From Phycisphaerales bacterium (GTDB lineage: Bacteria; Planctomycetota; Phycisphaerae; Phycisphaerales; UBA1924), in contig JAJDDI010000066.1 in the NCBI GenBank assembly GCA_029260375.1, positions 1 through 64,000 of the forward strand: a DNA stretch of 64,000 nt, given 5' to 3'. Shown in pieces: positions 44,338 through 52,186 of the stretch (the stretch's first letter is position 1; the number at the start of each line of letters is the position of its first letter). Under the pieces are notes generated by a model, which saw only the letters and a list, made by a program, of their open reading frames with translations, searched no databases and was not told the origin of the DNA. The position numbers and the translations under genes are program-made.

Positions 44338-45285
44338 TCAGACCAGCGAGAGCGCCCTGAGATCCGCGACCGGCTCCTCGAACGAGCACGACCCGTAGCT
44401 CAGCGCGAACGTCTCCCGCACGCGGCTCAGGTCGATCAGCCCGACGCCCTTGTCCTTCCAGCGCGCGTCCTCGTCCGTGAACGTGAAGCTCCCCGCGTCG
44501 GTGTCCTCGAGGATCTCGGCCGCCTGGTCCTCGTTGATCCGGTGGATCCGGATCATCGCCGCGGCCATGAACACGTTCAGGAACCCGTGCATCACGCCCC
44601 GCGCCGGGTTCTCCTCGTAGGTCAGGTTCTGCTCGCCCCGCACCGGGTGGTGCAGCCCCGCGGTCGCCTTGAACGGGACGCCGCCCTGGGCGCAGGCGAT
44701 GATGAACCGCGCGATCGCGCCCGAGTCGGGGATGAGATCGGGTGTCACCCCGCCGCAGCGGATCTTGGCCGAGCACCCGGCGCCCGACATCGCTGCGATA
44801 TAGCCCCGCGGGTCGCCCGCCATGATCAGCTTCTGGGGGACCTCAAAGGCCGGGTAGATGTCCTCGGGGATCTCATCGAGCGCGTCGTCGATGTCGCCCG
44901 GCTCGCCCACCCGCATTTCTATCGCGTCCACCTGCGCCAGACCCTGCGCCTCGGTGCTGTGATGCTCGTTGAACGCGTCGATCTCGCTCAGGCAGTCGCC
45001 CAGGTCAGCGTCGATGATCGCGCTGATGCGCCACGCGGGAATATCGTCGGCCATCTCGCGGTACCCGCTGGTCGCGAACGTCCCGGGCATCAGCATCGCC
45101 CCGTGCGAGCTGAGCTCTTTCAGCCGAGACACCGGGCAGATGAACCGTCCAAGCATCTCCGCCTCGGGCATGCGCAGGTACCGGGCGTAGTTCTCGACCG
45201 ACGGCGCCATGTCGAGCGTGGTCGGCGGGAACAGCCCGGCGTAGTCAACGAGTGAAGCCGTGAGCGTGCGCAGGGTACGGGTCAT
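44338..45285 (-). CDS. Conserved protein of unknown function near fahA
   Basis: 315 residues, no signal peptide or membrane segment. I do not recognise the family. Features that look like an enzyme: repeated alpha/beta units (YAGLFPPTTLDMAPSVENYARYL, VDAIEMRVG, YPAFEVPQKLIM), AKIRCGG, and FKATAGLHHPVRGEQNLTYEENPARGVMHGFLNVFMAA. The pattern suggests a TIM-barrel-like metabolic enzyme, which is inference. It sits one gene from fahA and an MFS transporter and may take part in an aromatic or amino-acid catabolic route. ATG with GGAG upstream. Confidence 0.6.
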   Translation of the reverse strand: MTRTLRTLTASLVDYAGLFPPTTLDMAPSVENYARYLRMPEAEMLGRFICPVSRLKELSSHGAMLMPGTFATSGYREMADDIPAWRISAIIDADLGDCLSEIDAFNEHHSTEAQGLAQVDAIEMRVGEPGDIDDALDEIPEDIYPAFEVPQKLIMAGDPRGYIAAMSGAGCSAKIRCGGVTPDLIPDSGAIARFIIACAQGGVPFKATAGLHHPVRGEQNLTYEENPARGVMHGFLNVFMAAAMIRIHRINEDQAAEILEDTDAGSFTFTDEDARWKDKGVGLIDLSRVRETFALSYGSCSFEEPVADLRALSLV

Positions 45286-45310
45286 GGTCGCGGGTCTCCT
45301 CCGTCGAGGG

Positions 45311-46918
45311 CTACTTGGCCAGCCTGGCGATCAGGCGCCACGCGTCCTCGTGCCTGAGCGTATGCCCCGCCTCGTGGTTGAACCGCTCGACGAGCGTGTC
45401 GAACTCGGGCGTGTATGGCAGGCGGTCCCGGGCCCCCATGCTCCCCACCGCCCCGACCACGAGCGACGTCAGCAGCGCCTCGTCCTCGGGCGAGATCCTG
45501 GGCAGCGACACAGGCGTCCGCCCCAGCCTGGGCAGGGCAGATCGCTTGCGAAGGTTGTGCAGCCGGTGGAACGCGTCCTTTCGGCTTGGCGTTTGCTCGC
45601 CGAGAGACCTCTGCACCTCCGCGTACAGCCCCTCGAACGCGTCCGAGTACGGCAGCGCATCGAGCGTGCGCCCGGCCCGCTGGTACGCGTCGATCAGAAC
45701 CTGGTCCGACTCGACCGTTCCCGGACCTGTCTCGAACAGCCGTTTCTGACGCCCCCGCGTCCCCGCCTCGGGTGGGCTGTCGCCCGTGAGCATCAGCGGT
45801 TCCCAGGGCTCCATCGCGTCCTCGGGCGCTCGCTCCGGGTCCACAAAGTCCGCCATGCACCGCTCAAACAGCGACGCCCGCCGCGCCAACGCCAGGTCCC
45901 CCTGCAGGTGACCCTCGGGGATGACAAACCGCCACTTCTGCCCCGGGCTGGTCGCCAGGGCGTTGAACACCGCCGCCGCCGCGGGCGCGGGCGCCACCTC
46001 GTCGCGCATCGCCAGCTTGCACAGCGTGGGCGTGCGCATCCGCGCGGCATGCACCACGCTGTCGGTCAGGTGCAGGTGGTTCAGGATCGACGCCTGCAGC
46101 TCGGGCCGCTCCGTGAGCAGCGTGAGGATCTCGCCGCCCAGGCCGCCGGGCGTGGGATTGGCCAGGCGCCAGCCCCAGTCGCCCAGCGTGGGCGTGCCCA
46201 GGATCAGCCGCTCGATGACCCGCTCCTGGCGGAGCTTGCCGCTGAGCTGCGCCGTGGCGATGGTCGCCAGCGCGCCGCCGAGCGACTCGCCGTGCAGGAA
46301 CAGGGGCAGCTTGTCGCGGATCGAGCGCGGGTTGTCCTCGTCGTCGCCCGCGAGCAAGTTGCGCATCGCCCGGCACGCGTTGGCCACGTCCGCGACCGCG
46401 CCCGAGAGCACCCAGGGCATCGAGCCGTCGAGCAGGCCCGGCTGCTGGTCCAGCCCGCGCGTGATCCAGCCCACGCCCGACCCGCCCGAGCTCAGATCGC
46501 CCGTGTCCAGCTGCGACCCGGCGAACCCGCGCACACGGATGAGCAGAACGCTCACCCCGGACCCCGCGATCGCACGCCAGCGTTGGGCGGTCTGCTCGAG
46601 CGACTTGTGCACGCTCGCCCCGTGCACGCTGACGAGCCCCGCCCGCACGGGCGCGCCGTCGGGCGGCTCGATCAGGCGGGCGCCGACGCGGACGCCGTCG
46701 AGGCTGGTGTAGCGGTGGGTCGCGGTCGTGTCACTCGGGTCGGCGTCGCCGGCGCCGATCTGGCTCAGCGATGCGCGCTGCCCAACCAGGCGCCGGTACC
46801 ACGCGCCCCAGAACACGGAATGATCCGGCGCGGGGGTCGTCGAGCCAACGCGGGCGAGCGCACGGACCCCCTCGAGCAGGCGCTGGTCCCAGGCGTTGTC
46901 TTGCGGCTCGACGCTCAC
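45311..46918 (-). CDS. Alpha/beta-hydrolase/esterase-like protein
   Basis: 535 residues, GTG start at 46918. The N-terminal two thirds form an alpha/beta hydrolase: GLVSVHGASVHKSLEQTAQ, the nucleophile elbow HGESLGGALATIATAQ (Ser), AMRDEVAPAPAA (Asp) and EGHLQGD (His). The C-terminal ~180 residues are an unrecognised helical extension. No signal peptide. Likely an esterase or peptidase-like hydrolase; substrate unknown. Gap of 25 bases to the unknown-function gene downstream, so likely in one unit. Confidence 0.75.
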   Translation of the reverse strand: MSVEPQDNAWDQRLLEGVRALARVGSTTPAPDHSVFWGAWYRRLVGQRASLSQIGAGDADPSDTTATHRYTSLDGVRVGARLIEPPDGAPVRAGLVSVHGASVHKSLEQTAQRWRAIAGSGVSVLLIRVRGFAGSQLDTGDLSSGGSGVGWITRGLDQQPGLLDGSMPWVLSGAVADVANACRAMRNLLAGDDEDNPRSIRDKLPLFLHGESLGGALATIATAQLSGKLRQERVIERLILGTPTLGDWGWRLANPTPGGLGGEILTLLTERPELQASILNHLHLTDSVVHAARMRTPTLCKLAMRDEVAPAPAAAAVFNALATSPGQKWRFVIPEGHLQGDLALARRASLFERCMADFVDPERAPEDAMEPWEPLMLTGDSPPEAGTRGRQKRLFETGPGTVESDQVLIDAYQRAGRTLDALPYSDAFEGLYAEVQRSLGEQTPSRKDAFHRLHNLRKRSALPRLGRTPVSLPRISPEDEALLTSLVVGAVGSMGARDRLPYTPEFDTLVERFNHEAGHTLRHEDAWRLIARLAK

Positions 46919-46937
46919 GCTGCGGTTGCTCCCGCGA

Positions 46938-48176
46938 TCAGTTCCCGGGGGCCTCTTGGCTGGCGCGCTTCATCGCCGCGTCGAACATCGCCCGGCGCAG
47001 CGCCGCCTCGTCGTAGCTCGCGATCCAGAGCTGGCTAGACGCCACAAACTCGTCCGGATTGGCGTCGGGCAGCGCCCGCTGGCTGGTCCACATCACCGCG
47101 TCCCCGTCGGGCGAGAACACCGGCAGCCCGTCGAACCCGCCGGCGCGGGTCACACGCACGCGCGTGCGCTCCGACGCCGGCTTGTCGAGTGCCCCGCTCG
47201 TGCCCGCCTCGATCGCGTACACCTCGTAGTTGAAGTGCCCGACCTCGCTGGTGGCGTACAGGGCAATGTCGCCGGCCATGTTCAGGAACGGGCACCAGTT
47301 CACGTGCTCGTTGTCGCTGATGGCGATCTCGCGCTCCAGCCCCAGCACCGCGCCCGACTGGTCGAAGGCCAGCTCGCCGATGTACAGCTGCAGGTGCTTG
47401 TCCAGGCGCCGGTCGGATCGGTAGACGATGCGCTGGCCGTCGCTGGAGAAGAAGGGCCCGCCGTCGTACCCGGGCTCGGTCACCAGCGCCGTGTGCGTGT
47501 CGTTGACGTTGTCGTAGATCCACAGATCCCCGTTGGGCTCGGCGTTCTCCGACGACGCCTCCAGACGCGTGTACAGCACGAACCGACCGTCGGGAGACCA
47601 CGACGCCTCCGCGTCGTACCCGTCGCGCTCCCACAGCGGCGTCGCGTCCCCCAACTCACCGCTGCCCAGGTCCTCGGGCAGGACCATCGTCACGATCTCC
47701 ATCTCGTTGGGGAACTGCCAGGAGTACTTGCTCGTCCCGCGCTGGTAGCCGGGCGCGTTGTCGTCGATGAGCGGCGTGATCGTCGAGCCGAAGAGGATGC
47801 GTCCGGGCTGCGTCGGGTGGAACCAGCCGCAGGTGTTGGACGACCCGGGCCGGCTGACCATCGTGATGTTGGCCAGCCCCGTGAAATCGCCGCTGTCATC
47901 GCGCCGCAGGTCGGCGACGTACATCGCGTAGTGGGGGCTGGGCGCCTCGCCCTCGGGCGGTTGCTCGATCGCCTGGAAGATGATCCGCGACGCGTCGGGG
48001 CTGAAGTACGCCTCGCCCGCCTTGAGGAAGCGCTCGGGGCTGGTCAGGCGGACGTGCCCGCTGAGCACGGGCGCCTCGGGCGCGGCCCAATCGGTGGGGC
48101 TGTTGCCCGCCTGGCCCAGGGCCGCGGGCGTCAGCAGGCAGGCCATGGCTACGCTCGGAATGAGTCGAATCTGCAC
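46938..48176 (-). CDS. Secreted TolB-like beta-propeller (PD40) protein
   Basis: 412 residues from GTG 48176, chosen because GGAGG lies six bases upstream and a signal peptide (LIPSVAMACLLTPAALGQ) follows. Repeats of the PD40/TolB kind recur: AYFSPDASRIIFQAIE, ASWSPDGRFVLYTRLEA, PFFSSDGQRIVYRSDRR, PVFSPDGDAVMWTSQR, a six-bladed propeller arrangement. Extracytoplasmic, likely protein- or ligand-binding; substrate unknown. It precedes the esterase-like gene on the same strand with a 19-base gap, so the two are likely cotranscribed. Confidence 0.85.
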   Translation of the reverse strand: MQIRLIPSVAMACLLTPAALGQAGNSPTDWAAPEAPVLSGHVRLTSPERFLKAGEAYFSPDASRIIFQAIEQPPEGEAPSPHYAMYVADLRRDDSGDFTGLANITMVSRPGSSNTCGWFHPTQPGRILFGSTITPLIDDNAPGYQRGTSKYSWQFPNEMEIVTMVLPEDLGSGELGDATPLWERDGYDAEASWSPDGRFVLYTRLEASSENAEPNGDLWIYDNVNDTHTALVTEPGYDGGPFFSSDGQRIVYRSDRRLDKHLQLYIGELAFDQSGAVLGLEREIAISDNEHVNWCPFLNMAGDIALYATSEVGHFNYEVYAIEAGTSGALDKPASERTRVRVTRAGGFDGLPVFSPDGDAVMWTSQRALPDANPDEFVASSQLWIASYDEAALRRAMFDAAMKRASQEAPGN

Positions 48177-48273
48177 GTCCGTCCTCCAGATCAGGCGCCG
48201 ACAGCTCCGCGGGCGCCAACGCCCAAGCGTAGCGCGCCGCCCCGATCCACGCCCCCCAACACCCCCGGTCCCG

Positions 48274-48948
48274 ATGCCCAACCCCGCCCACGACAACCCC
48301 TTGGATCACGCCCACGTCCGCTTTGAGTGCCAGCGGTTCGTCATCGTGGACAAGCCCCCGGGGGTCCGCTCCGTCCGGGGCAACGGCCCCGACGGGCACG
48401 TCTGCCTCGAGTCCTGGGTGCGCGAGCGGTTCCCCCTGGGCGACGGCCCCCTGACCGTCCACCGCCTGGACATGCCCACCAGCGGGCTCATGGTCTACGC
48501 GCTCGATCGCAAGGCCCAGGCCGAGCTCTCCGTCCAGTTCATGAAGCGCCGCGTGAGCAAGGCGTACACCGCGATCGTCGAGGGCCATCTCGAACCCGAG
48601 ACCGGCGAGGTGGACCTGCCCCTGCGCGTGGACTGGCCCAACCGCCCGCGCCAGATCATGGATCACGAGCAGGGCAAGCACGCAAGAACCCTCTGGCGCC
48701 GCCTGACGCGCGAGACGCACGCCGGCCGCCCCTGCACGCGGTTGGAGATGATCCCCATCACCGGTCGCAGCCACCAGCTCCGCGTCCACGCCGCCCACGA
48801 GCAGGGCCTTCACGCCCCGATCCTGGGCGACAACCTCTACGGCGACGAGACCAGCGCCCCCCGCCTGCTGCTGCACGCGTCAATGCTCGAGATCAACGAT
48901 CTGGATTCTGGCGAGCGCTTGCGGTTCGAATCGCCCGCGCCGTTCTAG
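48274..48948 (+). CDS. RluA-family pseudouridine synthase
   Basis: 224 residues. RluA-type catalytic motif HRLDMPTSGLMVYA with the essential Asp, preceded by FVIVDKPPGVRSV and followed by SKAYTAIVEGHLEPETG, ITGRSHQLRVHAAH and LGDNLYGD. It isomerises specific uridines in rRNA or tRNA; length and lack of an S4 domain fit RluA (23S U746 and tRNA U32), but the target is not certain. Start at ATG 48274. Convergent with the GAF gene across a REP-like element. Confidence 0.9.
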   Translation: MPNPAHDNPLDHAHVRFECQRFVIVDKPPGVRSVRGNGPDGHVCLESWVRERFPLGDGPLTVHRLDMPTSGLMVYALDRKAQAELSVQFMKRRVSKAYTAIVEGHLEPETGEVDLPLRVDWPNRPRQIMDHEQGKHARTLWRRLTRETHAGRPCTRLEMIPITGRSHQLRVHAAHEQGLHAPILGDNLYGDETSAPRLLLHASMLEINDLDSGERLRFESPAPF

Positions 48949-48977
48949 CCCGCGTACAACGGTCCGTCGCCCTACAA

Positions 48978-49059
48978 GCCCCGCACGTGAGTGCGGGGTT
49001 TCTGGATGTTGCGAGTTGCACGGGTGATGGCGCAGAAACCCCACACTCACGTGCGGGGC
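48978..49059. repeat. Paired REP-like palindromes with possible TACAA target duplication
   Basis: Inverted pair of the same GTGA-loop palindrome found at 40857-40931 (right copy with one base changed), about 40-bp spacer. The 82-bp unit is flanked by TACAA on both sides (48973-48977 and 49060-49064), consistent with a 5-bp target-site duplication. It lies between the convergent RluA and GAF genes. Confidence 0.8.
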
Positions 49060-49077
49060 TACAAGGCGTCGTCGGCC

Positions 49078-49581
49078 CTAGAAGTGCTTGACGCGCCGCT
49101 CCGCGTGCCCGTGCCAGCTCAGGCCGCAGCTGATCATGAGCTTGTACAGCTCCTTGGCGTCGCTGTCGTTGAAGCTGTTGCGCTCGTGCGAGTCCAGATC
49201 GAGCACGCCCCAGCAGCTCCCGTCCTGATCAAACAGCGGGATGACGACCTCGGACAAGTCTCTCGGATCGCACCTGATCACCCGGTCGCCCAGGTTCGAC
49301 AGGTCCGCCGCGACGATCGGGGCCTTGTCCTGCCAGCTCCGCCCGCAGATGCCGTTCAGCGCAATCGGCGAGCACGCCGGGCTGTTGCGGCAGGGTCCGA
49401 GGATCATCTCCTCGTCGCCCTGCTCGGCGGTGTAGAACCCGCACCACGACACGTCCTTGTCGTGCAGGTGGCGCCACAGCGTGTCCGCGACGACTTCCAT
49501 GCGGTTGACACGCGTGCCCGCGACGCCGCGCAGCGATCGCGCGATCGCGTCGTAATCACGAACGGGTCGGTTCAGGCCCAT
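49078..49581 (-). CDS. GAF-domain protein, possible free methionine-(R)-sulfoxide reductase
   Basis: 167 residues, one GAF domain. The cysteines in SPACSPIALNGICG and VIRCDPRD, followed by SEVVIPLFDQDGSCWGVLDLDS, resemble the three-cysteine pattern of fRMsr (YebR) enzymes, which reduce free methionine-R-sulfoxide. The spacing of the first two cysteines is one residue shorter than in the E. coli enzyme, so function is tentative. It is the last gene of the DUF1573-to-rpsR run, 13 bases after rpsR. Confidence 0.7.
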   Translation of the reverse strand: MGLNRPVRDYDAIARSLRGVAGTRVNRMEVVADTLWRHLHDKDVSWCGFYTAEQGDEEMILGPCRNSPACSPIALNGICGRSWQDKAPIVAADLSNLGDRVIRCDPRDLSEVVIPLFDQDGSCWGVLDLDSHERNSFNDSDAKELYKLMISCGLSWHGHAERRVKHF

Positions 49582-49594
49582 CTCGAAGGCTGGC

Positions 49595-49837
49595 TCAGAG
49601 GGTCGCGGAGGTGTAGGGCAGCATGCCCATGTGGCGCGCCCGCTTGATGGCCTGGGCGACCATGCGCTGCTGACGCGCGTTGGTGCCCAGACGCTTGCGC
49701 CCGTAGATCTTGCCGTTGGGGGTCATCGCGCGCCGGAGCAGCTCGACATCCTTCCAATCGACGTACTCGATGTCGTTGGCGGATATCTTGGTCATCTTGA
49801 CCGTGCCGCCGGGGTTGAATCGGTTGAATCGGCTCAT
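49595..49837 (-). CDS. rpsR: 30S ribosomal protein bS18
   Basis: 80 residues. Sequence matches bS18 (EYVDWKDVELLRRAMTPNGKIYGRKRLGTNARQQRMVAQAIKRARHMGMLPYT) in the small-subunit head region. ATG at 49837 preceded by GGAG about ten bases upstream. Unlike most genomes, rpsF, ssb and rplI are not adjacent; it sits between a MauE-like membrane gene and a GAF gene. Confidence 0.97.
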   Translation of the reverse strand: MSRFNRFNPGGTVKMTKISANDIEYVDWKDVELLRRAMTPNGKIYGRKRLGTNARQQRMVAQAIKRARHMGMLPYTSATL

Positions 49838-49950
49838 GGGTCGGGTCTCCGTCTCGGGCTGGGCGGCCCGCCTGGCCTTACGCAAGGTCCACGCGGGCGA
49901 CGGATGGGTTCGGACCGGAAGGGTAGGCCCCCTCCCCGGGCGATTCCGGG

Positions 49951-50514
49951 TCAGTCGTCCTCGGACCCGGGCGCCGGCGTCTGGGCGGTCCCGGACCGGC
50001 CGCACCGCTCCCGGGGCCAATCCAGGGCAAGGATCCCCCCGCCGAAGATCATCAGGATCAGGGCGGGGACGAGCATGACGACATCCCGCCAGATGTGGCA
50101 CATACCGATGACCGAGGGTCGGTCCGCGGGACCCAGGCTGCCGCAGGGCCAGTCGAACTTCCCGAAGCAACCGCACTCGACGTCGAGCCCCCGGTACAGG
50201 ACCGAGGCGATCGCCGCGATGAAGACCACGAGCTGGACCGAGAGCAGCCCCGCGGCCGACCGCGTGAACAGCCCCAGGATCAGCAGCACGCCGCAGATCA
50301 TCTCCGCCCACGGCAGGGCGAAGGTCAGCAGCTTGATGATGTGCTCGCCCGACTCGACGCCGATGATGTCGAACGCCTTGATCGAGAACGCGAACTCCTG
50401 CGGGCCCGAGAGCTTTACCCACGCGGCGAACACGAACATCCCCCCCAACGCGAGGCGGAGCACGAGCAGCAGGATGGACGCGATGACGCGCAAAGGGCTG
50501 ACGTGCTCGCTCAA
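49951..50514 (-). CDS. MauE/DoxX-family membrane protein
   Basis: 187 residues, four transmembrane helices (IASILLLVLRLALGGMFVFAAWVKL and others). TTG start at 50514 is used because GGAGG lies seven bases upstream and the start overlaps the rhodanese gene's TGA (TTGA). After the third helix is GLDVECGCFGKFDWPCGSLGP, the CGCFG cysteine motif of MauE-like proteins linked to thiol/disulfide exchange. Expected role: membrane redox partner of the neighbouring extracytoplasmic proteins; the electron donor is unknown. Confidence 0.8.
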   Translation of the reverse strand: MSEHVSPLRVIASILLLVLRLALGGMFVFAAWVKLSGPQEFAFSIKAFDIIGVESGEHIIKLLTFALPWAEMICGVLLILGLFTRSAAGLLSVQLVVFIAAIASVLYRGLDVECGCFGKFDWPCGSLGPADRPSVIGMCHIWRDVVMLVPALILMIFGGGILALDWPRERCGRSGTAQTPAPGSEDD

Positions 50515-51086
50515 GGCTCGACCTCCGGCGGGGCGCCGACCTGAGTGTTCAGGCCGCCCGCTTCCCACGCAGGATAGCCGTCCACGAAGATGAGCAGGTT
50601 CGTGAACCCGGCCTGCTCGAGCACGATCGCCAGGTTGTGCGAGGCGTCGCAGTCGCCCCCGCCGCAGTAGATGACGATCGGCTGGTCCAGCCCGCCGGCC
50701 TCGTCCTCAACGTCGAAGATCAGGGCGCCGTTGCCCATCACGCGATCCACGGGCAGCCAGATCGCCTCGGGGATATGTCCCTGCTCGTACTGGTGCAGCG
50801 GGCGCGCGTCGAGGAAGACCCTGAACTCATCATGGAGGGCTTTGGCGCGAGCGAGGTCGATCTCGCCGTCGGCAAGCGTTCGCGCCGGGCTCTGCTCCGG
50901 GCCGCCGGTCACGACGCCGATCGGGGTCTCGCCGCCGTCGGGGTTGGCGTCGACGTCCTGCTGGCTCGGCGCTGCGGACCGTTTGAGTTTCACCGGCTTC
51001 ATCATGCTGTGGGCCGCGCCAACCATCGTCGCCACGCCCACGATCGCCAGCATCCCCGCCAGCGTCGATCCGCACTTACTTGGCAT
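50511..51086 (-). CDS. Membrane-anchored rhodanese-like protein
   Basis: 191 residues. An N-terminal hydrophobic segment (about 8-28) is a signal or anchor; the remainder is a rhodanese fold with FLDARPLHQYEQGHIPEAIWLP and the catalytic-type loop VIYCGGGDCDASHNLA, with cysteines that could carry persulfide. Rhodaneses transfer sulfane sulfur or act in thiol redox. It overlaps the stop of the second DUF1573 gene by 11 bases and the start of the MauE-like gene by four, showing tight coupling. Confidence 0.85.
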   Translation of the reverse strand: MPSKCGSTLAGMLAIVGVATMVGAAHSMMKPVKLKRSAAPSQQDVDANPDGGETPIGVVTGGPEQSPARTLADGEIDLARAKALHDEFRVFLDARPLHQYEQGHIPEAIWLPVDRVMGNGALIFDVEDEAGGLDQPIVIYCGGGDCDASHNLAIVLEQAGFTNLLIFVDGYPAWEAGGLNTQVGAPPEVEP

Positions 51087-52170
51087 CGATCACCACCCCC
51101 CGCAGGTCGATCCGCACCGTCTCCTCGCCCTTGATGTCGGTCGTCACGAGCAGCTCCTGCATGAGTCGGCTCTCGGAGACCGAGGGCGTCGCCACGACCG
51201 TGAGCAGCCACCCGGCCTCGGGCTTCTCCGGGTTGATCGGTTCGAACGCGATGTCGCCCGAGAAGTTGCCCTGCCCGAACTCGGCGCCGAGGACCTTGAA
51301 CGCCTCCCCGCTCCGGCTGTTGAGCCTGATCTTGCGCGTCTCGGTCTTCCCGACGACCGCGCCGCGGAACCCCAGATTGCGGGGAGTCGGGTAGATGTCA
51401 CCAAGGATCCGTGCGATCATCTGCGTCCGCACGATCGGGCGGCGAGGGTCGTTGGTCGTGATCTCGAGCTGGGCGTTGTACTCGCCGATCTCGTAGGTCG
51501 GGTGGAAGGTGACCTCGATGGTGGAACGCCGGACCTTCTCGCCAAAGCGCGTCGTTATCGACTCCGTGCCCAGCACCTTGGCGCTGAACTGCTCGCCGGC
51601 CCGAGGGATCGCGCCGGTGACCTCGAAGTCGTCGGTGCGCCCGGTCACGCTCAGGGTCCGAGTGATCGTCTTGCTCCGGTCCGTGGAGCCGACGGTCACC
51701 ACCTGGGGCACGACCTCGACGATCGGCGTGACGGCCGCGGCGATCACCAGCTCCGACGCCCCGTTCGCGTCGTTGGTCAGGATCGTCACGCGCCGTTCGA
51801 ACGAGCCCGACTTGCCCTCGGGGTTGAGCGTGACGTTCACCGTGCCCGACTCGCCCGGCTCGTACCGCTTCTTGTCCATCTCGGGCACGGTGCACCCGCA
51901 GTCGGCCCGGATGTTCAGGATCTCCAGCGGCTCCGACCCGGTGTTGGTGAACTTGAACTCGGTGTGGTGCGACTCGTCGTCCATCATCGCGCCAAAGTCG
52001 TGGTACTTGCGGGCAAAGTCCATGCGCGCCAGCGACCGCGTGGCCGGCTTGGCACGGGTGATGACCACCTCGTCCGAGACGGGCGGGGCCGGCGGGGGCA
52101 GGGCCGACGCCGAGCAGGCGCAGGCGCAGGCGACGATCAGCAGAGTCCGTGTCGTGATCCGATCGAGCAT
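51076..52170 (-). CDS. DUF1573 protein (second copy)
   Basis: 364 residues with a signal peptide (LLIVACACACSASA). Three ASPM/SPD-2/Hydin-like Ig-fold modules follow. The first has the DUF1573 signature HDFGAMMDDESHHTEFKFTNTGSEPLEIL followed by ADCGCTVPEM; the others have similar strand patterns. Exported; the CGCT cysteines may form a disulfide or bind a ligand. It is 16 bases from the upstream DUF1573 gene and overlaps the rhodanese gene. Confidence 0.85.
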   Translation of the reverse strand: MLDRITTRTLLIVACACACSASALPPPAPPVSDEVVITRAKPATRSLARMDFARKYHDFGAMMDDESHHTEFKFTNTGSEPLEILNIRADCGCTVPEMDKKRYEPGESGTVNVTLNPEGKSGSFERRVTILTNDANGASELVIAAAVTPIVEVVPQVVTVGSTDRSKTITRTLSVTGRTDDFEVTGAIPRAGEQFSAKVLGTESITTRFGEKVRRSTIEVTFHPTYEIGEYNAQLEITTNDPRRPIVRTQMIARILGDIYPTPRNLGFRGAVVGKTETRKIRLNSRSGEAFKVLGAEFGQGNFSGDIAFEPINPEKPEAGWLLTVVATPSVSESRLMQELLVTTDIKGEETVRIDLRGVVIDAK

Positions 52171-52186
52171 GGGAGGTCCTTCCGGG

